Part shown: positions 7,885 to 13,069 of the stretch, in pieces
How positions within the stretch are numbered: position 1 is the first letter of the stretch
Layout: the number at the start of each line of letters is the position of its first letter
Assembly: GCA_031283505.1 (NCBI GenBank)
Contig: JAITBO010000166.1
Location: 1-13,069 of the forward strand
DNA: 13,069 bases
Reading direction: 5' to 3'
From: Treponema sp.
GTDB lineage: Bacteria > Spirochaetota > Spirochaetia > Treponematales > Breznakiellaceae
The notes under the pieces: generated by a model
Seen by the model: the letters and a program-made list of their open reading frames with translations, nothing else
Databases searched by the model: none
What the model was told of the DNA's origin: nothing
Position numbers and translations under genes: made by a program

Positions 7885-8811
7885 GTGAAGGCGATGATCC
7901 TGGACATCCAGCGGATGTCCACCGAGGACGGGCCGGGGCTGCGGACCACGGTGTTCTTCAAGGGCTGTAACCTGGCCTGCGCCTGGTGCCATAACCCGGA
8001 GAGCATTTCCCCCCGGCCGGACCTGAACTGGTTCGCCCAAAAGTGCATCGGCTGCGGCCTGTGCGAAAGCTCCTGCCCCCAGGGGGTGATTACCCGGGGG
8101 GAGGGGCGGGTACGGTTTGACCGGGGGAAGTGTATTGCCGGAACTTCCCCGGAGGGGGACTGCCGGCGCTGTGTCGAGACCTGCCCCAACGGCGCCATTG
8201 AACTCAAGGGGGAAGCCCTGGCGGTGGAGCGGCTCTGCGGGGAGCTTCTCAAGGACCGGGCCTACTTCGGCCCGGAAGGGGGGGTAACCCTCTCCGGGGG
8301 AGAGGCGGCCATTCAGCCGGCAACAGCCGCGGCGGCCCGGCTCCTTAAAGACGCGGGGGTTTCCGCGGCCCTGGATACGGCCGGGGCCTATGATTTCCGG
8401 GTCCTGGAGGAATTGCTGCCCGTGGTGGATCTGGTCCTCTACGATCTCAAGATCTTCGACCCCGGGGAACACCGGCGTTTTACCGGGGCGGACAACCGGC
8501 GTATCCTGGAAAATTACCGGAAGCTCCTGGGGCGGGGACACCGGGTCTGGGTGCGGACCCCCATAATAGAAGGGGCCACGGACAGCGAAGAAAACATAAG
8601 CGCCATCGGCGGTTTCATCCGGGAGGCGGGGCTGCCGGAAAAGTGGGAGCTTTGCGCCTTTAACAATCTCTGCCGGGACAAGTACGAACGGCTGGACCGG
8701 GATTGGGCCTATAAAAGCGCGGGGCTCACCAGGAAGGAACATATCGAAGCGCTGACCCAAAGGGCACGGGAATTGGTGCCCTCCGCGGTATACAGCGGAA
8801 CGACGGTATAG
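7885..8811 (+). CDS. Glycyl radical enzyme activating enzyme (radical SAM) with two extra 4Fe-4S clusters
   Basis: 308-residue radical SAM activase that would put the radical on Gly799 of the preceding enzyme using S-adenosylmethionine. The SAM cluster motif is CNLACAWC (Cys28, Cys32, Cys35). A ferredoxin-like insert follows with two cluster motifs: CIGCGLCESSC (54, 57, 60, 64) and a second set at Cys83, 93, 96 and 100 ending in CVETCPNGAI, with a long gap after its first Cys. This insert is typical of activases for non-PFL glycyl radical enzymes. The SAM-binding GGE motif is present as VTLSGGEAAIQ, with Ala where Pro is usual, and DLVLYDLKIFD is the standard later strand. The GTG at 7885 has AAAGG nine bases upstream; ATG 7894 is the alternative. 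It is cotranscribed with the enzyme (36-base gap) and with the flavoprotein after it. Confidence 0.95.
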   Translation: MKAMILDIQRMSTEDGPGLRTTVFFKGCNLACAWCHNPESISPRPDLNWFAQKCIGCGLCESSCPQGVITRGEGRVRFDRGKCIAGTSPEGDCRRCVETCPNGAIELKGEALAVERLCGELLKDRAYFGPEGGVTLSGGEAAIQPATAAAARLLKDAGVSAALDTAGAYDFRVLEELLPVVDLVLYDLKIFDPGEHRRFTGADNRRILENYRKLLGRGHRVWVRTPIIEGATDSEENISAIGGFIREAGLPEKWELCAFNNLCRDKYERLDRDWAYKSAGLTRKEHIEALTQRARELVPSAVYSGTTV

Positions 8812-8845
8812 GCCGGCGGATTTTCCGCGGGCGAGGGAGTTTATC

Positions 8846-9751
8846 ATGGTGCGGTTTTCCAAAGAATTTGAGGATGTCTGTGTTAAAAAATTTGAACCGG
8901 ACAGCAAGATCGGGCTTCTGGCTTCGGTAGCCCCCGACGGCTACCCCCATCTGGCCCTGATCACCTCCCTCGGCGTCAAAAACAAAAATACCCTCATGTG
9001 GGGACAGTTCTCCCGGGGGCTCTCCAAGACCTATCTGGCGGACAATCCCAAAACAGGCTTCCTCGTGGTTTCCGCGGATCAGTACTGGTGGACCGGCAAG
9101 GCCCTCCATTCGGGCAGCGTGGTAAAGGGGGAGGATTTTGAATATTTCAACAACAAGCCCCTGTTCCGGTACAACTCCTACTGCGGCTTCGGCGCGGTGC
9201 ATTACGGCGAAATTGAGGAGGTGAGCGCCGGGGAAAAACTGCCCCTCCCCCGGATCATCCTGGGCTCCCTTAAGTCCGCGCTGCTGAAAAGGACCGCGGC
9301 AAAGCACAGCCCCCATTCCAATGGTCCGGTGGAAAAGATCCCCCCTTACGGCCTCAAGCTCTGCTCCAACCTGGCCTGCCTCAAATTTGTCGCCTGGGTG
9401 GACACCGGCGGTTTTCCCCGGATCATCCCCGCCTTACAGGGCCTTCCCCTGGATACTGAAAACCTGGTTTTTTCCGCCACCCCCTACGGCGAACTGCTCA
9501 AAACCATCCCCCCGGAGGCAAAAGCCGCGGTGTTCCTGGTCAACCTGGACCTGGAAAGCCTCCTCCTCCAGGGCCGCTGGATACCCCTCAATAACCGCGG
9601 CTCCTTTCGGGGGGGCGTTTTTGCCGTGGACAAGGTCTACAACTCCATGCTTCCCCTGAACCGTTACATCTATCCGCCGGAGGTTGTTGAGCCGTATCGG
9701 TGGAGTCCCGCGGGGGAGGGACAATTCCCCCCGTCCGCCAGCAGCCTGTAG
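8846..9751 (+). CDS. Pyridoxamine 5'-phosphate oxidase-like FMN split-barrel protein, two related halves
   Basis: 301 residues of the flavin split-barrel (PNPOx-like) superfamily. The first half (about 18-125) has KIGLLASVAPDGYPHLALIT, a strand-turn-strand typical of the fold. The second (about 169-285) begins with a similar LKFVAWVDTGGFPRIIPAL, so the protein appears to be a tandem duplication of one barrel, or one barrel plus a degenerate copy. Two conserved-looking Cys lie just before the second half (173 and 178, CSNLAC) with others at 12 and 113. It has no signal peptide. The ATG at 8846 has GAGGGAG six bases upstream, 34 bases after the activase stop, so it is the third gene of the operon. 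FMN binding and a redox role (electron supply, or reduction of a substrate or product) are inferences. True pyridoxamine phosphate oxidase activity is unlikely given the length and duplication. Confidence 0.8.
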   Translation: MVRFSKEFEDVCVKKFEPDSKIGLLASVAPDGYPHLALITSLGVKNKNTLMWGQFSRGLSKTYLADNPKTGFLVVSADQYWWTGKALHSGSVVKGEDFEYFNNKPLFRYNSYCGFGAVHYGEIEEVSAGEKLPLPRIILGSLKSALLKRTAAKHSPHSNGPVEKIPPYGLKLCSNLACLKFVAWVDTGGFPRIIPALQGLPLDTENLVFSATPYGELLKTIPPEAKAAVFLVNLDLESLLLQGRWIPLNNRGSFRGGVFAVDKVYNSMLPLNRYIYPPEVVEPYRWSPAGEGQFPPSASSL

Positions 9752-9757
9752 CATTCG

Positions 9758-9823
9758 CCTCCGGACCGCGGAGGGAAGGTCCTGTACCGCCGGGAACCGG
9801 CCTATCCGCCGGCAAACAGGCCG
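9758..9823. terminator. Hairpins between convergent genes, possible bidirectional terminator
   Basis: CCTCCG (9758-9763) pairs with CGGAGG (9769-9774) just after the flavoprotein stop. CGGCCT (9798-9803) pairs with AGGCCG (9818-9823) further on. The genes on both sides converge here. Neither stem has a clean U tract, so intrinsic termination is not certain. Confidence 0.35.
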
Positions 9824-9882
9824 ATGCGGTTATCTTCCTCCTCCCCCATTTTTCATTATTCATTCCTTCTTTTTCCTAAATT

Positions 9883-11037
9883 CTAACATTTCTCTACAAT
9901 ATATAAGTATTCCTTAACATGGATATCCCGGTTTTGTAAGTTGCGGCTGCCCCGGAAGGTATTGTAGGGGGTCTCCAGAATTTCCACCTTGCCGGTCTTG
10001 TGGAGGATATATTCCATCTCCTCCCGGCTGATGAAACCTTCGGAATTAAAGGAAATGAGGAGGAACTTGGCCCGGATGTTTTCCGCCAGACCGGCCAGGG
10101 CCCGGGGGGCCTCCCGTTTCCGGTTATAAACGGACCGGTTCCATTCCGGGGGAATCCCCGACACCGGGCTTATCCGGGAAGGACGCTTATAATCAAGGAG
10201 CAGGTTGAGCATAAAGTAGTTTGAGCCATAGGGGTGCTGGTTGTACGGGGGGTCCAGGTAGGCGGCGTCCACCTCCGCCGTTTTCCGGACCAGCCGGTTG
10301 GCGTCTTCCCGGTAAATGCGGACCGGACAGACAAAGCTGCTGAATACCGGAAAAGGCAGGGTTATATCCCCCGTAATCCTGCGGAGGGCCGCTTCAGCGG
10401 AGCCGCCAAAACGGCCCTGTCCGGTCCGGCGATCCTTGTAAAAGCCCTTAAAGACCCCCGCGGTGTTGGCATGAACCGAAGCCTCCGACAAAAGGGGGGC
10501 CAGGAAAAAGGGGCGCAGGGATTCTTCCAGCTCTTCAATATACTGCCGGGCCGTGTCCAAATACCGGGCGTTCCGGGAGGTGTAAAACACCCGCTCCCCC
10601 GCCTGAATCGCCGAATCCTCCCGGGGCGCGTAGAGCTCCGAGATAAACCCCTCCCGCAGGGGCTCGTCCCGCAGCCGGGAGAGGAGCTTCCCGTAGACGC
10701 GCCGCAGGCTCTCCATATCCAGTTCCGGGGCATTTGCCAGGTAACAGCGGTTGATCGTCTCCGAATAGGCTTCCAGGTCATTGACCAGGAGCAGCTCCCC
10801 GTGGGCCTTAAAGAACCGGGCCGCGGCCCCTGAACCGCTAAAAACGTCAAAGAGGGAAAGCCTCCGCTTGTTGAGCCGGGCCTTGACCCGTTCCAGGGCG
10901 GCCCCGATAAAGGGGAAGAGGCTCCGCTTGTTCCCGATATAGGTGATGAGCTGCCGGGTAAGGTAATCTTTGTTTTCTTCCACGGGGACACCCCCGGCAT
11001 CCCCGGCTAACCCAAGGGCCCCTTCTCCTGACTGCAT
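9883..11037 (-). CDS. D12-class DNA N6-adenine methyltransferase, orphan
   Basis: 384 residues from the ATG at 11037. It has the N-terminal YIGNKR (33-38), the SAM-binding motif I DVFSGSGAAARFF (starting at 64), and catalytic motif IV DPPY (262-265) followed by NQHPYGSNYFMLN. This order is the alpha-class (Dam/D12) layout, so it should methylate adenine N6 in a short DNA site. VHANTAGVFKGFY (188-200) lies in the target-recognition segment; the recognised site cannot be read from sequence. No restriction endonuclease or specificity subunit is next to it, so it looks like an orphan, possibly of phage or restriction-modification origin. The start is uncertain: no good ribosome site precedes ATG 11037, and TTG 11076 (397 residues) or a GTG 17 codons downstream of ATG 11037, preceded by GGGGGT, are alternatives. 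It converges with the GRE operon. Confidence 0.88.
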   Translation of the reverse strand: MQSGEGALGLAGDAGGVPVEENKDYLTRQLITYIGNKRSLFPFIGAALERVKARLNKRRLSLFDVFSGSGAAARFFKAHGELLLVNDLEAYSETINRCYLANAPELDMESLRRVYGKLLSRLRDEPLREGFISELYAPREDSAIQAGERVFYTSRNARYLDTARQYIEELEESLRPFFLAPLLSEASVHANTAGVFKGFYKDRRTGQGRFGGSAEAALRRITGDITLPFPVFSSFVCPVRIYREDANRLVRKTAEVDAAYLDPPYNQHPYGSNYFMLNLLLDYKRPSRISPVSGIPPEWNRSVYNRKREAPRALAGLAENIRAKFLLISFNSEGFISREEMEYILHKTGKVEILETPYNTFRGSRNLQNRDIHVKEYLYIVEKC

Positions 11038-11076
11038 GACAGTTTTATCCCCAAAAGACCAAAGGGGGCGCGGCAA

Positions 11077-11292
11077 AGGCGGCTTTTTCCGGCCGGCGGG
11101 AACCGTTTACAAAAAACCTATTCATGGTTCAAAAATCACCGGCGATTGCTCCAAGAATACAACTGTTTCTTAACACGGCGTTCTCCTCTCCCTTTTAATA
11201 CGGTATATGGTGTTTCCTATGGTTTGTAAAGATGTCTTGGCCGAATGGGCAGGGCAACGCCACTCCACCCCCCGCTTCTTCCCCCCCGCGAA
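11077..11292. other. Intergenic stretch before the large inverted repeat
   Basis: About 215 bases with no credible gene on either strand. It should hold the promoter of the methyltransferase (minus strand), but I see no strong -35/-10 pair. A C-rich tract (11267-11287) borders the inverted repeat that follows. Two short minus-strand frames crossing this region and the repeat (11170-11427 and 11195-11410) look like chance readings. Confidence 0.4.
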
Positions 11293-11485
11293 GCCGGGTG
11301 GCATTTTGTCCTTCCCGGCTAATGCCCGCTGGGGCGGGGCAATTGCCCGGCGTGGGCGCACGGCGTGATACCAAAACCGCCACGCCAAAGCGTGCGTAGA
11401 TAAAGGCCACGACCGTCTAGCCCCCACCGGGCAATTGCCCCGTCCCAGCGGGTCTTAGCCGGGAAGGTGCAAATTGCCGGCCGGC
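11293..11485. repeat. Large imperfect inverted repeat, MITE-like or structured RNA
   Basis: The core arms, 11310-11350 and 11427-11467, are complementary at 38 of 41 positions. Pairing continues outward with small gaps to 11293 and 11485 (GCCGG...GGCA against TTGCC...CCGGC). Each arm contains the 12-bp palindrome GGGCAATTGCCC (11337-11348 and 11429-11440). The 76-base centre carries further short stems (CGCACG 11357-11362 with CGTGCG 11391-11396; GGCGTG 11362-11367 with CACGCC 11381-11386). It encodes nothing recognisable and no clear target-site duplication is visible. It could be a non-autonomous mobile element, a dispersed palindromic repeat or a structured transcript. The 3' arm ends seven bases before the putative -10 of the next gene. 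Confidence 0.8.
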
Positions 11486-11491
11486 GTAAAG

Positions 11492-11497
11492 TATGAT
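11492..11497 (+). promoter_or_regulatory. Possible -10 box of the NFACT gene
   Basis: TATGAT (11492-11497) matches the sigma70 -10 at five of six bases and lies directly beyond the inverted repeat, but no -35 is seen at the right distance. Transcription from here would start around 11504, leaving almost no leader before ATG 11508. No Shine-Dalgarno sequence is visible upstream of either start. Confidence 0.3.
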
Positions 11498-11507
11498 ACA
11501 CTGCCCT

Positions 11508-12941
11508 ATGTCTCTTAATTGGAAAGAAATCAACCTCATCCTGGCGGAATTGGATCTGCCGGGCTTTCAAATTCAACGGGTTATTCAGAGTACCTATGAT
11601 GTAATAGCCCTGGAGCTTCACGGAAAGGGGAAAAGCAAGGCGCTGCTCGCCGCCCTGACTCCGGGGGCGTGCCGGCTCCATGAGACCTTTCGCGCCGTAC
11701 CCAAAAGCGAAAAGCCCCTGCGGTTTGCGGAATTCCTTAAATCCCGAATCGTCAACGGCTGGATCGAGGATGCGGCCCAACTGGGGGACAACCGCATCGT
11801 CCGGCTTCTGGTCCGTCAGGGGAAAAACCAATACCGCCTCTACCTCCGGCTCTGGTCCAACGCGGCCAATTTTGTGGTTACCGCCGAAGACGGGACGGTC
11901 CTGGACGCCATGCGGCGGCTCCCCAAACGGGGGGAAGTTTCAGGCGGCCGTTACGCGCCGGAAGAAAGCCTGGCCTTCAGCCTGGCGGAAACCGCCCGGG
12001 AAAAGCCGGAACGGGCCTATGAGATCCGGGAAATACCCGGGGATCTCTCCTTTAATGAAAAGATTGACGCCTGGTACGCGGAACACGGGGGGGCCCTGTC
12101 CCTGGAAGCCCTGCGGGAACAGGTCCGCCGGACTTTTGAAAACAGCCTGGGGCGGCTCACGGCATCCCTGGAAAAACTTCGGGCCAAAGAAGCGGATTAC
12201 GAGACGGCGGACCAACTCAAAACCTACGGAGACATTATCCTGGCGAATCTGGGGAACATCCGTCCCGGCGACACCTGGCTTCTGGCGGAAAACTTTTATG
12301 AGGCGGGAACCATCCGGCTGCGGCTTGATCCCGGAAAAAGCCCCGCCGCCCAGGCGGAAACCTACTACGAGCAATACCGGAAGGCGAAAAGCGGGCTTGC
12401 CGAGGTGCGCTTGGAGATACAGGAGGGGGAAAAGGAAAAGGAGAAGCTGGAAAAAACCCTGGACAGGCTCCTCTCCGAAACCAATCCCCTGCAGCTTCAA
12501 AAACTCATCAGAACCAAGGGGCAAAAACCCGCCCCCAAGGGAGACCGGCAGCGGCCGGGCCTCTCCTTTCGGGACAAAGATTGGCTTATCATGGTCGGCC
12601 GGAGCGCGGCGGAAAATGACGCTCTCCTGAGAAAGCATGTCAAGGGAAACGACCTCTGGCTCCACGTCCGGGATTATCCCGGCTCTTACGTGTTTATTAA
12701 GCAGCGGCCGGGCAAATCGGTCCCCCTGGATATTTTGTTGGACGCGGGAAACCTGGCGGTTTTTTACTCAAAGGGCCGGAATAACGGCGAAGGGGACCTG
12801 TTCTACACCCCGGTTAAATACCTCCGCCGGGCAAAAAACGGCCCCAAGGGCCTGGTCATCCCCACCCAGGAAAAAAATCTGCATATAAAAATCGACGAAA
12901 ACCGCCTGCGGAGGCTGGAACAATGCAGGATAGAAAAATAA
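11508..12941 (+). CDS. NFACT-family protein (RqcH/Rqc2/FbpA-like), short form
   Basis: 477 residues related to RqcH/Rqc2, which bind the 60S/50S subunit with stalled peptidyl-tRNA and direct C-terminal alanine tailing in ribosome quality control; older annotations call them fibronectin-binding. The NFACT-N part (about 1-200) begins MSLNWKEINLILAELDLPGF and includes QLGDNRIVRL and NFVVTAEDGTVLDAMRRLP. A charged segment with two coiled-coil stretches follows (about 205-235 and 275-330). The NFACT-R domain covers about 351-465, with NDLWLHVRDYPGSYVFIK and VKYLRRAKNGPKGLV. It is shorter than the usual 550-600 residues. The catalytic Asp-Arg pair of the family (Asp97-Arg98 in Bacillus subtilis) reads Asn95-Arg96 here, and the N-terminal Asp is not evident. 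ATG 11508 matches the family's N-terminus; ATG 11493 would add five residues. Confidence 0.88.
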   Translation: MSLNWKEINLILAELDLPGFQIQRVIQSTYDVIALELHGKGKSKALLAALTPGACRLHETFRAVPKSEKPLRFAEFLKSRIVNGWIEDAAQLGDNRIVRLLVRQGKNQYRLYLRLWSNAANFVVTAEDGTVLDAMRRLPKRGEVSGGRYAPEESLAFSLAETAREKPERAYEIREIPGDLSFNEKIDAWYAEHGGALSLEALREQVRRTFENSLGRLTASLEKLRAKEADYETADQLKTYGDIILANLGNIRPGDTWLLAENFYEAGTIRLRLDPGKSPAAQAETYYEQYRKAKSGLAEVRLEIQEGEKEKEKLEKTLDRLLSETNPLQLQKLIRTKGQKPAPKGDRQRPGLSFRDKDWLIMVGRSAAENDALLRKHVKGNDLWLHVRDYPGSYVFIKQRPGKSVPLDILLDAGNLAVFYSKGRNNGEGDLFYTPVKYLRRAKNGPKGLVIPTQEKNLHIKIDENRLRRLEQCRIEK

Positions 12942-13026
12942 GCTCCCATACAGGGCAAAAGCATTTACTTTTTGATCGTTAAAATTCCCTTGAATTCACC
13001 AGAATTTCCAAGAAAAACTAACCACG
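12942..13026. other. Intergenic stretch after the NFACT gene
   Basis: About 85 AT-rich bases with a weak dyad (AAATTC...GAATTT, near 12982-13006) but no clear terminator and no gene. Confidence 0.4.
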
Positions 13027-13049
13027 AAGGACACAAAGGACACAAAGGA
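13027..13049 (+). repeat. 9-bp tandem repeat AAGGACACA, 2.6 copies
   Basis: AAGGACACA occurs at 13027-13035 and 13036-13044, then AAGGA. The context ACCACGAAGGACACAAAGG resembles a sequence seen in many bacterial genomes just before GxxExxY-type (PDDEXK-like) genes. The repeats also supply ribosome-binding-like AAAGGA sites. That association is recalled and not verified. Confidence 0.6.
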
Positions 13050-13052
13050 TGC

Positions 13053-13069
13053 ATGAAGCAACACGTTAT
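13053..13069 (+). CDS. Possible start of a gene running off the right edge, perhaps a GxxExxY protein
   Basis: ATG 13053 begins MKQHV and is preceded by AAAGGA at 13044-13049, only three bases away. ATG 13049 in another frame (MHEATRY) is an alternative. Only about five codons are visible, so identity rests on the upstream repeat and is weak. Confidence 0.25.

Noticed and set aside
7018..8907. 629-residue minus-strand open frame across the GRE end, activase and flavoprotein start
   Set aside because: It is antisense to three well-supported genes, Pro/Gly/Val-rich and has no recognisable domain. It is a GC-bias shadow despite its length.
11293..11485. CRISPR array or intrinsic terminator explanation for the inverted repeat
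   Set aside because: There are only two oppositely oriented arms, with no spacer-repeat periodicity. The stem is far larger than a terminator and has no U tract.
11940..12665. 241-residue minus-strand frame inside the NFACT gene
   Set aside because: It is antisense to NFACT coding sequence and Phe/Pro/Gly-rich, without motifs.

Overview
The window looks like chromosomal DNA of a spirochaete, most plausibly a termite-gut-type Treponema. This is inferred from gene content and style (a FIST protein paired with a hybrid histidine kinase, a LuxR regulator fused to a 12-helix membrane domain, a divergent short NFACT/RqcH protein, moderately high GC). No marker gene proves the taxon. There are no tRNA, rRNA, CRISPR or recognisable transposase genes.

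Layout. (1) 1-2904, minus strand: a sensory pair, a FIST-domain protein followed almost directly by a soluble PAS-type hybrid histidine kinase that runs off the left edge. A sigma70-like promoter and a leader hairpin lie before the FIST gene. (2) 2905-3443: a divergent intergenic region with a pair of operator-like direct repeats 22 bp apart. (3) 3444-4952, plus strand: a LuxR-type regulator with about 12 membrane segments. (4) 5295-9751, plus strand: a promoter followed by a three-gene operon encoding a glycyl radical enzyme (GRE), its radical-SAM activase with two extra ferredoxin-type clusters, and a flavin split-barrel protein made of two related halves. (5) 9883-11037, minus strand: an orphan D12-class adenine methyltransferase, convergent with the operon. 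(6) 11293-11485: a large imperfect inverted repeat. (7) 11508-12941, plus strand: a short NFACT-family (RqcH/Rqc2-like) protein. (8) At the right edge, a 9-bp tandem repeat just before a possible gene start.

How the parts may work together. The GRE operon is the metabolic centre. The GRE has the active-site Cys446, Glu448 and the radical-bearing Gly799, but by my alignment from memory it lacks the Asp of the glycerol/propanediol dehydratase class, so its substrate is open. A lyase or decarboxylase-type reaction is possible. The flavoprotein at the operon's end could act on the product or supply electrons. The membrane LuxR protein just upstream is a candidate regulator of the operon and of itself. 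The FIST/kinase pair is a separate cytoplasmic sensory module.

The best candidates for something undescribed are the GRE-activase-double split-barrel operon, the large inverted repeat before the NFACT gene, and the altered DR motif of the NFACT protein.
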